From assembly GCF_025244925.1 (NCBI RefSeq), contig NZ_CP104275.1, positions 3,224,001 to 3,288,000 of the forward strand: a stretch of DNA of 64,000 nt. The letters run 5' to 3'. This document shows, one piece after another, positions 17,086 through 25,430 of the stretch; positions within the stretch are counted from its first letter, which is position 1; the number at the start of each line of letters is the position of its first letter. Both the position numbers and the translations under genes were made by a program. The stretch is from Arthrobacter zhaoxinii. Lineage in GTDB: Bacteria > Actinomycetota > Actinomycetes > Actinomycetales > Micrococcaceae. The notes under the pieces were generated by a model. It was not told the DNA's origin. It saw only the letters and a program-made list of their open reading frames with translations, and did not search any database.

Positions 17086-17264
17086 ATGATCTCAGGAGCC
17101 CCGGGATTGGCCCGGGAAGACGGCGGCGTCCAATCTTCCGGACCCCGGACCCATCCCCTCGGGGAGGCCAATCGGCTATTCTGTGGACGTCGGCCGCCGT
17201 ACAGAGTCCGACCCCCGCGAGACCTGCCGGACGGCGCAACAAGCCGCTGCAGAGAGCGCCGATC

Positions 17265-18701
17265 ATGGGCAGTATCGAGGTTCAGCACCCGAGCGTTGCG
17301 GACCGTGTGGCAGTTGGCAAGGATCGCCGACAGGCAACACCCGTCTCCGCCCACCAGGGCTGGGTTCCGGCGCCCGTCCGCCCGGACCCCGTCGCCCTCC
17401 TCGAAGAACAGAACCTCACCCGCGATCCGGACCTCGTGCCGGTGCGTCACGGCCGGATGCTTGATTCTCCGTTGACCTTCTACCGGGGTGCAGCCAAGAT
17501 CATGGCCGCCGATCTCAAGGACACCCCTCGATCCGGCCTGACCACCCAGCTGTGCGGCGACGCCCATTTGTCGAACTTCGGGGTATTCGCCTCACCCGAG
17601 CGCACTCTGCTGTTCGACCTGAATGACTTCGACGAAACACTTCCGGGGCCGTTCGAGTACGACGTGCTGCGGATGGCCGCGAGTTTCACCATTGCGGCCA
17701 GGAACAACTCCTTCACCGACGAAGAGGCGCGTTCGGCAACCCTTGCCGCGGTTCGGGCTTACCGCGAAGCCATGCGCGAGTTCGCCCAAATGGGAACCCT
17801 GGACATCTGGTACGCGCGCCTGACGGAGCAGGATATTTTGTCAACGATCCAGCTGGGGGCGGACACCGGCAAGGGCAAGGCGGCCAAAAAGGCGGCGAAG
17901 CAGATGGGCAAGACGGCGGAGAAGACCGCCCGGAAGGCGCGTTCCCGGGACAGCCTGCAGGCACTCGCCAAGCTGGCTGAGCTCGTGGACGGGAAGTACC
18001 GAATCGTCAGCCAGCCACCGATCGTCATTCCGCTCAGGGAGTTCGGTGATTCTTTCGGTTTATCCGCGGATCAGATGTGGGAGGAATCCCGCGAACAGCT
18101 CCGCTCCTACCGGGCCACGTTGCAGGACGACCGGCGCCACCTCCTCGAGCGCTTCGAAATCGTCGATATCGCCCGCAAGGTGGTGGGTGTGGGCAGCGTC
18201 GGCACCCGGGGCTTCATCGCGTTGCTTCAGGGCCGCGATGCAGACGACCCGCTGTTCCTGCAGGTCAAGGAAGCAACACGGTCGGTTCTTGAGGACCACC
18301 TGCCCAAAAGCAGATACCGCCAGCCGGGCCAGCGCGTGGTGCAGGGCCAGCGAAGGATGCAGGCCGCCAGCGATATTTTCCTGGGCTGGACCAAGGGAGT
18401 GCAGGAAAACCGGTACCTGTACTGGCGCCAGCTGCGGGATATGAAGGGCTCGGTAGTCGTGGAAACGATGAAACCCCGCGGGATGCAGTTTTACGCACGC
18501 ACCTGCGGCTGGACCCTGGCCCGGGCCCACGCCAGATCAGGAGACCCGATCGCGATTGCCGCCTATCTGGGCAAGAGCGAGAAGTTCGATAACTCAGTCA
18601 CCGACTTCTGCGAGCGGTACGCAGATCAGAACGAGCAGGACTACCGGACCTTCGCGGACGCGGTACGTTCCGGGCGGCTGCCCGCGGTTGAAGGGGTCTA
18701 G
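17265..18701 (+). CDS. DUF2252 domain-containing protein
   Basis: A 478-aa cytosolic protein spanning a full DUF2252 domain, a kinase-like fold family common in actinobacteria. The LCGDAHLSNFGVF motif (residues about 103-115) and DLNDFDETLPGPFEYDVLR resemble the catalytic and metal loops of aminoglycoside-phosphotransferase-like proteins; the C-terminal ARTCGWTLARAHARSGD is also typical. A Lys/Ala-rich insert lies at about residues 205-230. The substrate is unknown. The 179 bp upstream holds no other gene. Confidence 0.88.
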   Translation: MGSIEVQHPSVADRVAVGKDRRQATPVSAHQGWVPAPVRPDPVALLEEQNLTRDPDLVPVRHGRMLDSPLTFYRGAAKIMAADLKDTPRSGLTTQLCGDAHLSNFGVFASPERTLLFDLNDFDETLPGPFEYDVLRMAASFTIAARNNSFTDEEARSATLAAVRAYREAMREFAQMGTLDIWYARLTEQDILSTIQLGADTGKGKAAKKAAKQMGKTAEKTARKARSRDSLQALAKLAELVDGKYRIVSQPPIVIPLREFGDSFGLSADQMWEESREQLRSYRATLQDDRRHLLERFEIVDIARKVVGVGSVGTRGFIALLQGRDADDPLFLQVKEATRSVLEDHLPKSRYRQPGQRVVQGQRRMQAASDIFLGWTKGVQENRYLYWRQLRDMKGSVVVETMKPRGMQFYARTCGWTLARAHARSGDPIAIAAYLGKSEKFDNSVTDFCERYADQNEQDYRTFADAVRSGRLPAVEGV

Positions 18702-18741
18702 CCCGGAGCCCGGCTTCTTGAGGAGAACCCGGCAGCGAACC

Positions 18742-21156
18742 TCATCCCGCCACGTACTCCGCCAGATGCTCCCCGGTCAGCGTGGACGCATCCGCCACCA
18801 GATCCGCCGGTGTCCCCTCGAACACGATCCGCCCGCCGTCGCGCCCGGCGCCGGGACCCAGGTCAATGATCCAGTCCGCATGCGCCATCACGGCCTGGTG
18901 ATGCTCGATCACGATCACCGACTTCCCCGCATCCACCAGCCGGTCCAGCAGGGCCAGGAGCTGTTCGACGTCGGCCAGGTGCAGGCCGGTGGTCGGCTCG
19001 TCCAGCACGTAAATACCGCCCTTGCCGCCCATGTTCGTGGCCAGCTTCAGCCGCTGCCGCTCCCCGCCGGACAGGGTGGTCAGCGGCTGGCCCAGGTGCA
19101 GATACCCGAGCCCGACGTCGGCGAGCTGGCCCAGGATCCGATGCGCGGCCGGGGTGGCGGCCTCCCCCTCGGCGAAAAAGGCCTCAGCATCGGTGACCGA
19201 CAAAGCCAGCACCTCCGCAATGTCCTTGCCGCCCAGCCGGTATTCCAGCACCGAGGCCTGGAAGCGGCGGCCCTCGCAGTCCTCGCAGACCGATTCCACC
19301 GTGGCCATCACGCCCAGCTCGGTATAAATGACGCCGGCGCCGTTGCAGGCCGGGCAGGCCCCCTCGGAGTTGGAGGAGAACAGGGCGGGCTTCACCCCGT
19401 TGGCCTTCGCGAACGCCTTCCGGATCGGTTCCAGCAGGCCGGTGTAGGTGGCCGGATTGCTGCGCCGGGAGCCGCGGATCGGGCTCTGGTCCACCGTCAC
19501 CACGCCCTCCCTGCCGGAGACCGACCCGGTGATCAGCGAGCTCTTGCCGGAGCCGGCCACCCCGGTGAGCGCCACCAGCACGCCCAGCGGAATGTCGACG
19601 TCGACGTCGCGCAGGTTGTTGGTGGCGGCGGCGCGCACCTGCAGGGACGACGACGACGGCCGCACCGACTCCTTGAGCCGCGCCCGGTCCCCCAGGTGCC
19701 GGCCGGTCAGCGTACCGCTGTCCCGCAGTCCGGCGAGCGGGCCCTCGAAGGTGACCGTGCCGCCGTCGGTGCCGGCGCCGGGTCCCAGGTCCACCACGTG
19801 GTCCGCAATGCCGATGGTTTCGGGCTTGTGCTCCACCACCAGTACGGTGTTGCCCTTGTCCCGCAGCTGCAGCAGGAGCTGGTTCATCCGGGCGATGTCG
19901 TGCGGATGCAGGCCGATGGTTGGCTCGTCGAAGACGTAGGTGACGTCGGTGAGCGAGGAGCCCAGGTGCCGGATCATCTTGGTCCGCTGCGATTCGCCGC
20001 CGGAGAGGGTGCCCGAGGGCCGGTCCAGGGACAGGTAGCCCAGCCCGATTTCCGCAAACGCGTCCAGCAGGTGCTGCAGGCCGGTCAGCAGCGGAGCCAC
20101 CGAGGGTTCCTTCAGCCCGCGGACCCAGCCGGCGAGGTCGCTGATCTGCATGGCGCAGACGTCGGCGATGTTGACGCCGTCGATCTTCGAGGAACGTGCC
20201 TCGGGACTGATCCGGGTGCCGTCGCATTCGGGGCAGGTACTGAAGGTGATGGCCCGGTCCACGAAGGCGCGGATGTGCGGCTGCATTGCTTCGGGGTCCT
20301 TGGACAGCATGGACTTGGAGATCTTGGGGATGAGGCCTTCATAGGTGAGGTTGATGCCCTCCACCTTGATTTTGACGGGCTCCTTGTAGAGCAGGTCGTG
20401 CAGCTCGCGCTTAGTGAACTTTGCGATCGGCTTGTCCATGTTGAAGAACCCGGAACCTGCGTAGATCCGCCCGAACCAGCCCTCCATGCTGTAGCCGGGC
20501 ACGGTGATCGCGCCCTCGGAGAGCGATTTCGCGTCGTCATACAGGGCCGTGAGGTCGAAGTCGGTGACCGCCCCGGTGCCCTCGCAGCGCGGGCACATGC
20601 CGCCGAGCCGGTTATAGGTGGCCTTCTCCGCCCGGGTCTTGCCGTCGCCGCGCTCCACCGTAATGGCACCGGACGCCTTCACGGACGGAACGTTGAAGGA
20701 ATACGCGTTGGGCGGACCGATGGAGGGTTTCCCCAGCCGGCTGAACAGGATCCGCAGCATCGCGTTGGCGTCCGTGGCGGTGCCGACCGTGGAGCGCGGG
20801 TTCGACCCCATCCGCTCCTGATCCACGATGATCGCCGTGGTCAGCCCCTCCAGCAGGTCCACCTCCGGGCGGGCGAGTGCGGGCATAAAGCCCTGCACAA
20901 ACGCACTGTAGGTTTCGTTGATCAGCCGCTGGGATTCGGCGGCCACGGTGCCGAACACCAGTGAACTCTTGCCGGAGCCGGACACCCCGGTGAACACCGT
21001 CAGCCGCCGTTTGGGGATCTCGATGCTGATGTCCCGCAGGTTGTTCACCCGCGCCCCCTGCACGCGGATCACGTCGTGGCTGTCCGCTGCATGCGCTCCC
21101 TGCCCGGGACCGGTGCCGCCGCGCGTGCCTGTCCCGGCCGTGGTGTCCGTGCTCAT
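18742..21156 (-). CDS. UvrA-like ABC excinuclease subunit (UvrA2/DrrC class)
   Basis: An 804-aa soluble twin-ABC protein of the UvrA superfamily. Domain 1 has Walker A GVSGSGKSS, zinc-type CPRCEGTG, LSGGESQR and YVFDEPTIGLHP. Domain 2 has GVAGSGKSS, CPACNGAG with CEDCEG, LSGGERQR and YVLDEPTTGLHLAD. At 804 residues it is about 150 shorter than housekeeping UvrA, which fits the class II group lacking the UvrB-binding module. DrrC-type members confer resistance to DNA-binding drugs and UvrA2 members to DNA damage. It is monocistronic; the target lesion or drug is not evident. Confidence 0.93.
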   Translation of the reverse strand: MSTDTTAGTGTRGGTGPGQGAHAADSHDVIRVQGARVNNLRDISIEIPKRRLTVFTGVSGSGKSSLVFGTVAAESQRLINETYSAFVQGFMPALARPEVDLLEGLTTAIIVDQERMGSNPRSTVGTATDANAMLRILFSRLGKPSIGPPNAYSFNVPSVKASGAITVERGDGKTRAEKATYNRLGGMCPRCEGTGAVTDFDLTALYDDAKSLSEGAITVPGYSMEGWFGRIYAGSGFFNMDKPIAKFTKRELHDLLYKEPVKIKVEGINLTYEGLIPKISKSMLSKDPEAMQPHIRAFVDRAITFSTCPECDGTRISPEARSSKIDGVNIADVCAMQISDLAGWVRGLKEPSVAPLLTGLQHLLDAFAEIGLGYLSLDRPSGTLSGGESQRTKMIRHLGSSLTDVTYVFDEPTIGLHPHDIARMNQLLLQLRDKGNTVLVVEHKPETIGIADHVVDLGPGAGTDGGTVTFEGPLAGLRDSGTLTGRHLGDRARLKESVRPSSSSLQVRAAATNNLRDVDVDIPLGVLVALTGVAGSGKSSLITGSVSGREGVVTVDQSPIRGSRRSNPATYTGLLEPIRKAFAKANGVKPALFSSNSEGACPACNGAGVIYTELGVMATVESVCEDCEGRRFQASVLEYRLGGKDIAEVLALSVTDAEAFFAEGEAATPAAHRILGQLADVGLGYLHLGQPLTTLSGGERQRLKLATNMGGKGGIYVLDEPTTGLHLADVEQLLALLDRLVDAGKSVIVIEHHQAVMAHADWIIDLGPGAGRDGGRIVFEGTPADLVADASTLTGEHLAEYVAG

Positions 21157-21356
21157 TGCCGCTCCATCTGTCCGCGGTGCCGCCCGAATGCGTCCTCCGT
21201 GCCGTCAAACCGTCGGTCTGATTCTGCCCGGTTGCCCCGGGCGCGGCAACGGTTATCCGGAACGACGACGGCGCCGCCTGCCCGCCGCCCGGCGCGGCGG
21301 GCTGTGGAGGACTATATTCAGGCCTAACCCGGCCGGATTTACGGAAAGGCACCAAC

Positions 21357-22319
21357 ATGGCAAAGCTGGATCTGCGGGTACGGCTGGTGGGCAAGGTGCT
21401 GGCGAGGACCTCCATTGCCCGTAAGAGCGAGGAGCAGATCCTTGCCGACCAGCAGCGCATCATCAAGCACAATCCGGTGGTGGACTGGGTGCTGGGCGGC
21501 GTCGCCTCCGGCGTGAAAATGAAGGACGAGACCGCTGCGGGAGCCGGGGGCCGGATCCCCGTCCGGGTGTACCGGCCAAAAGATGCCGACGGCACACTGC
21601 CGCTGGTGGTCCTGATCCACGGCGGCGGCTGGACCATCGGCAACCTGGACATCTATGACTCGCTGGCCAGCACCATCGCCCGGGACGCGCGCGCCGTCGT
21701 CGTTTCCCTCGAGTACCGGCTGGCGCCTGCGCACCCCTGGCCCGCCGCCGCGGAGGACTGCTACGCCGCACTGCTCGAGGTGGCCGCCCGCGCCGATGAA
21801 TGGGAGGCCGACGCCGGCCGGCTCGCCGTGGTGGGCGACAGCGCCGGAGGCAACCTGGCAGCGGTGCTGACGCTGATGTCCCGGGACCGGTCCGGTCCCG
21901 CCATCGCTTTCCAGGGGTTGATCTATCCCGCCACAGATATGACCCTGGGCAGCGCGTCCATCGAGGAGAACGCCCATGCGCCCATCCTCACCAAAGAGGA
22001 GATCCTCCGCTACGGCAGCCTCTACGTCCCGGATCCGGCGGACCGCAGCAACCCGTATGCCTCGCCGCTGCTCGCGCTGGACCACACCGGGCTGCCGCCG
22101 GCGCTGATCCAGGTGGCCGAGCATGATCCCATCCGCGACGACGGGCTGCGCTACGCCGAAGCCCTGCGCAAGGCCGGCGTTGCCGTCCGCGTCACCACTT
22201 ATGTGGGGATGCCGCACGGGTATCTGGCCTTCCCGCGGCTGTGCCGCAGCGCTCCGCAGGCGTTGGCGGAGTTGTGCGCTGAGCTGCGGCGGCACCTGGC
22301 ACCGGCAAGGGTCCGGTAA
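21357..22319 (+). CDS. Alpha/beta hydrolase, hormone-sensitive-lipase (acetyl-hydrolase) family
   Basis: A 320-aa esterase/lipase of the HSL family. The oxyanion motif HGGGW, nucleophile GDSAGGN, acidic residue in the AEHDPIRDDG loop and histidine in GMPHGYLAF form a complete catalytic set. The start ATG follows GAAAGG, and a TATATT box lies about 40 bp upstream. It probably hydrolyses short acyl esters; the physiological substrate is unknown. Confidence 0.92.
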   Translation: MAKLDLRVRLVGKVLARTSIARKSEEQILADQQRIIKHNPVVDWVLGGVASGVKMKDETAAGAGGRIPVRVYRPKDADGTLPLVVLIHGGGWTIGNLDIYDSLASTIARDARAVVVSLEYRLAPAHPWPAAAEDCYAALLEVAARADEWEADAGRLAVVGDSAGGNLAAVLTLMSRDRSGPAIAFQGLIYPATDMTLGSASIEENAHAPILTKEEILRYGSLYVPDPADRSNPYASPLLALDHTGLPPALIQVAEHDPIRDDGLRYAEALRKAGVAVRVTTYVGMPHGYLAFPRLCRSAPQALAELCAELRRHLAPARVR

Positions 22320-22376
22320 CGTCCCGCACACTCCGCTGCCGGATCCGGCTTGAGGATGACGGGGTACCCTCGCTGC

Positions 22377-22988
22377 ATGGGGAACTCTGCCGTGAAACCG
22401 CTGCTTCTACCCGCCGTCGTCGCCGCTCTCTGGCTGCTGTCCGGACTGGGATACACGTTACTGGTGAATGACGGCCGGCTACCGGCCGCCTTCACCGCGT
22501 TGGTCTTCCCGGACACGCTGCCGATTCGTGCCCAGGTGCTGCTGGACAATCCGGGGCGGGTGCTGGTGGCCGGGCTTACCGCACTGGCCGTAGCGGCCGC
22601 CGCGCTGGCACTCCTGCCGGCACCCGGAAGGACCGGTGCCACGCCGCGGCACACCAGGTTCCTGGCAGCATGGATGTCCGTCGCCCTGGCTGCCGTGGCG
22701 GGGTCGGCGGTGCTGGGCACGGCTATGGTGCTGGCCGATTGGCCGACAGGGCAAGAGGCATGGGTTTTCACTGTGGCCTCTCCGGTTCTGCTCACCGGGG
22801 CGTACTGGGGCATCGCCTGGGGGTGGATCCCCGCCCTCGTGTCACTGGCCGCCCGCACTCACGACGACGACGCCCTGCCGCCGGAGGCGCGCGGCACGGG
22901 ACCGCGGCGCGGGTGGGCCCTGGGCGCCTTCGTCCTGTTCTCGGCAGCCGTTCTGGTGGCACTGCCGCTCACCGCCCGAAGCCTGTAG
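22377..22988 (+). CDS. Polytopic membrane protein of unknown function
   Basis: A 203-aa integral membrane protein with five probable transmembrane segments and a short cytoplasmic acidic linker (HDDDALPPEARG) before the last. I recognise no family. The ATG at 22377 (MGNSAVK) has TACCCT 6 bp upstream and no Shine-Dalgarno. An in-frame ATG at 22350 is less likely. Confidence 0.65.
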   Translation: MGNSAVKPLLLPAVVAALWLLSGLGYTLLVNDGRLPAAFTALVFPDTLPIRAQVLLDNPGRVLVAGLTALAVAAAALALLPAPGRTGATPRHTRFLAAWMSVALAAVAGSAVLGTAMVLADWPTGQEAWVFTVASPVLLTGAYWGIAWGWIPALVSLAARTHDDDALPPEARGTGPRRGWALGAFVLFSAAVLVALPLTARSL

Positions 22989-23027
22989 CGACGCCCCCGA
23001 ACCCTCACAGCCGAGGCGCCCGCCGGG

Positions 23028-23270
23028 CTAGGCCTTTCCGGCGGCCATGACCCCGGCCTTGGACCGCGAAGACATGATGGACCCGACGGACAGCCAGGAC
23101 ATCACCGCCACCGCGGACAATGCCGATCCGATGGACAGCGCCGACCCGAAGGACCCGATCGAGCCGATGGAGCACGCGGAGCCCACGCTGCCGATCGACA
23201 ACACCGAATTCTGCGATCCGATGGACAACACCGAACCGGATGACCACAACGACAGCACCGAACGTTCCAT
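23028..23270 (-). CDS. (Ser-x-x)n triplet-repeat small protein
   Basis: An 80-aa protein almost wholly built of Ser-x-x tripeptides. From residue 4, 23 of 24 successive triplets start with Ser; SIG, SVL and SVG are the commonest. The exception is AVM. The start ATG has AGGAG 5-6 bp upstream. Strict three-residue periodicity suggests a beta-solenoid or other regular fold rather than a globular enzyme; no cysteine pair, signal or TM helix is clear. I recall similar SIGS-rich small proteins in other actinobacteria but know no function. The opposite strand is also open (Asp-Pro-rich) but lacks a good start. Confidence 0.7.
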   Translation of the reverse strand: MERSVLSLWSSGSVLSIGSQNSVLSIGSVGSACSIGSIGSFGSALSIGSALSAVAVMSWLSVGSIMSSRSKAGVMAAGKA

Positions 23271-23374
23271 GTCCGCTCCTCTTCTGGAGAGTGCACCGCT
23301 GATGGCGCACCATTCCCAGCACCCTAGCCGCCGCGGATCGGCCATGCCCGGGTACCGGGAGCCGAAAAAGAAAG

Positions 23375-23422
23375 TGTCAACAAACTGTTGACATGCCGTT
23401 CGTGTCAAGCTTTTATTGACAC
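23375..23422. promoter_or_regulatory. Two TGTCAA palindromes overlapping a promoter
   Basis: TGTCAACA-AAC-TGTTGACA (23375-23393, perfect 8-bp arms) covers the -35 element, and GTGTCAA-gctttta-TTGACAC (23402-23422, perfect 7-bp arms) covers the -10 element of a rightward promoter: TTGACA at 23388-23393, 17-bp spacer, TTTTAT at 23411-23416. The predicted start site is the A of the ATG at 23423, that is, a leaderless mRNA. The same region also holds a minus-strand TTGACA towards the (Sxx)n gene, so both genes could be co-controlled. Confidence 0.75.
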
Positions 23423-23671
23423 ATGAAAACTTCTCGTAGCTACCTGATCGCCATGGCGTCAGTTTTCCTCCTGTTGGGTTTCGTCCTGGGTGGGCTGTAT
23501 CTGTGGCTCGATCTGAACGGATTCGTGGGCGGCATGTTCACCGGAGCGTCGGTGATGCTGATGATCTGCGGCGTCTATGTCCTGGTGCGGTATGTCTGGT
23601 GGGGACGCGGACGAAACGGTGCCGACCGCGCCGACTGGCTGCCCAGCCGGGAACGGACGGATAAGCCGTGA
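23423..23671 (+). CDS. Small two-helix membrane protein
   Basis: An 82-aa protein with two transmembrane helices (residues about 7-29 and 35-58) and a basic/acidic C-terminal tail ([24 protein letters not shown]). I recognise no family. It is transcribed from a promoter wrapped in two palindromes, with no room for a Shine-Dalgarno. Its TGA overlaps the GTG start of the next gene by 4 bp (GTGA). Confidence 0.7.
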   Translation: MKTSRSYLIAMASVFLLLGFVLGGLYLWLDLNGFVGGMFTGASVMLMICGVYVLVRYVWWGRGRNGADRADWLPSRERTDKP

Positions 23672-24234
23672 CGGACCGGAACGGCACAAACCCCGGCCAG
23701 CCCGGCCCGGACCTGCAGGAACAGATCGGCGCATTGATTCTCGGCGCCTACGACGACGCCGGGAACCTCACCGAGGCGGACCACCTTGCCCTGGTGGCGC
23801 GGGCGGGTGCCGCCGAGCAGGCCAGCCAGCAGCTGCAGCACCGGGCGGTTGCGGCAGCGCGACGCGCGGGGGTCAGCTGGGCGGCGCTCGGCCGGGAACT
23901 CGGCATGACCCGGCAGGCGGTGCAGCAGCGTTTCGGCGGTCAGCAGGAGGAGCCGGCCCCGGGATCCCGGGAACGCTGGCTCGGCCCCGTCACGGCCTTC
24001 GACGAAATGAACGAGTTGAAGGTGGCCGGGCAGCTGGGTTGGCGCACCATCGGCGTCGACCTGCTGCGGCACCGGATGCTGCAGACCGACACCCAGTGGG
24101 AACACCGCCGCGTGCTCTGGACCCGGCCGTCTTCCCACTACGAAACGGACGGTTGGGAGGTGGGCAGCCGGTCCTTCCCGTGGCTCTATCTGGTGCGGGA
24201 CCTGCAGCGGGCGCCCGAACCTACTCCAGTGTGA
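23668..24234 (+). CDS. Helix-turn-helix protein with unknown C-terminal domain
   Basis: A 188-aa protein. Residues about 63-90 form a helix-turn-helix ([20 protein letters not shown], then AVQQRFGG), of a kind common in small actinobacterial DNA-binding proteins. Residues 105-180 form a separate Trp/Arg-rich domain ([29 protein letters not shown]) I do not recognise. It is translationally coupled to the membrane protein upstream, so it is a candidate regulator acting at the palindromes 23375-23422. The gene ends inside the convergent AKR gene by 14 bp. Confidence 0.75.
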   Translation: MTDRNGTNPGQPGPDLQEQIGALILGAYDDAGNLTEADHLALVARAGAAEQASQQLQHRAVAAARRAGVSWAALGRELGMTRQAVQQRFGGQQEEPAPGSRERWLGPVTAFDEMNELKVAGQLGWRTIGVDLLRHRMLQTDTQWEHRRVLWTRPSSHYETDGWEVGSRSFPWLYLVRDLQRAPEPTPV

Positions 24235-25066
24235 CTCCGCTCAGCCGGGCCACGGCCTCGGGGTCCCGGTGGTCGAAGAAGAGGGATTTGCCGGTGTCGA
24301 GGTCGGCGATGGATGCCATTTCCTGGGGGCTGAGCTCGAAGTCGAACACGTCGAAATTCTCCGCCATCCGGTCCGGGCGGACAGATTTCGGGATCACCAC
24401 TACCCCGCGTTGGATCAGCCAGCGGAGCACCACCTGAGGGATGGACTTCCCGTGGGCGGCACCGACGGCCGAGAGCGTGGGATCCGAGAAGAGGTTGTTC
24501 TTCCCCTCGGCGAACGGCGCCCAGGACTCATGCCGGATGCCGCGGTCGGTCATCAGCTGGTTTTCGACCGCCCGCTGGTAGAACGGGTTGGTTTCAATCT
24601 GGTTCACGGCCGGAACCACGTCGTGGTGCAGGATCAGATCGATCAGCCGGTCCGGGGTGAAGTTCGAAACCCCGATGGCCCGGGCGGCGCCGTCGTTGTA
24701 GAGCTGTTCCATGACCCGCCACTCGCCGTAGACGTCGCCGAAGGGCTGGTGGATCAGGTACAGGTCCACATACTCCATGCCCAGGTTCTGCAGCGAAGTC
24801 TCGAAGGCGCGCGTGGTGGTGGCCTCTCCGTTGTCCTGGATCCAGAGCTTGGTGGTGATGAACAGTTCGTTGCGCGCCAAACCGCTCTTCTGCACGGCGC
24901 GCCCCACGGCGTCTTCGTTTCGGTAGGCCGCGGCAGTGTCCAGCGAGCGGTATCCCGCGGCCAGGGCATTGGTTACGGCCTCTTCGGTCTCATCCGGCGG
25001 GACCTGATACACGCCGAAGCCCAGGATCGGCATTTCGACGCCGTTGTTCAGCGTGACGTTCTCCAT
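24221..25066 (-). CDS. Aldo/keto reductase (AKR5, 2,5-diketo-D-gluconate reductase type)
   Basis: A 281-aa NADPH-dependent aldo/keto reductase. It has the N-terminal [19 protein letters not shown], the catalytic tetrad region with Asp in [11 protein letters not shown], Lys in ITTKLWI and His in YLIHQPFG, and the cofactor motif [13 protein letters not shown]. The group reduces small carbonyls and keto sugars; the physiological substrate is not known. It appears monocistronic and converges on the HTH gene. Confidence 0.92.
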   Translation of the reverse strand: MENVTLNNGVEMPILGFGVYQVPPDETEEAVTNALAAGYRSLDTAAAYRNEDAVGRAVQKSGLARNELFITTKLWIQDNGEATTTRAFETSLQNLGMEYVDLYLIHQPFGDVYGEWRVMEQLYNDGAARAIGVSNFTPDRLIDLILHHDVVPAVNQIETNPFYQRAVENQLMTDRGIRHESWAPFAEGKNNLFSDPTLSAVGAAHGKSIPQVVLRWLIQRGVVVIPKSVRPDRMAENFDVFDFELSPQEMASIADLDTGKSLFFDHRDPEAVARLSGVTLE

Positions 25067-25382
25067 CGGTTTTCCTCTCGTAGGTCATCCGAAATCAGGA
25101 CCGGGCACCGTGGGCCCTTGGTGCCGGGCCTGCACGGTTCGAGTTGCATGAGGTCTCCCTGGGGCCAACGGGATCGGTGCGGTGCCCGCGTGGATACCGG
25201 GGTGCGGCGCTTAGTCGGATCCGCCGTCGACCCTTCGAGGGTACAAGCGGTGAACCGCAGGCGGGAGGGTCTCCGCGCGGACTCGGCACCGGACGGTGAC
25301 ATTAAAGCTTCGATAAAACCTGTAGCGTGCGTACCCAAAAGTATTTCCGCATTTATTCCGCCGCCTCTAAAAAAGGAAACTG
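25067..25382. other. Intergenic region without recognisable gene
   Basis: This 316-bp stretch between the divergent AKR and the leader-peptide/CPBP genes has no coding frame I can support. It becomes AT-richer towards its right end (ATTAAAGCTTCGATAAAACC), where the promoter of the CPBP unit probably lies. Confidence 0.6.
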
Positions 25383-25430
25383 ATGGAAAACACCGCCGCG
25401 CATACTTCCTTCACGGAATTGTTTTTGTGA
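25383..25430 (+). CDS. Possible 15-codon leader peptide of CPBP gene
   Basis: ATG to TGA encodes MENTAAHTSFTELFL, with AAAAAAGGAAAC just upstream as a fair ribosome-binding site. Its TGA overlaps a GTG (GTGA at 25427-25430) that opens the CPBP frame, an arrangement typical of translational coupling. It is too short to be supported by composition alone. Confidence 0.35.
   Translation: MENTAAHTSFTELFL

Noticed and set aside
17086..17264. Terminator or small gene between YnfA and DUF2252
   Set aside because: Only imperfect GGGGTCCGG-like symmetry and no T-tract; frames here are extensions of shadows.
18556..20964. 802-codon open frame opposite the UvrA-like gene
   Set aside because: Antisense to a protein with all ABC motifs; no start signal or recognisable domain.
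23047..23391. Asp/Pro-rich frame opposite the (Sxx)n protein
   Set aside because: No ribosome-binding site at its ATG, whereas the minus-strand gene has AGGAG at proper spacing; the Asp-Pro repeats follow from the antisense of Ser-Ile-Gly codons.
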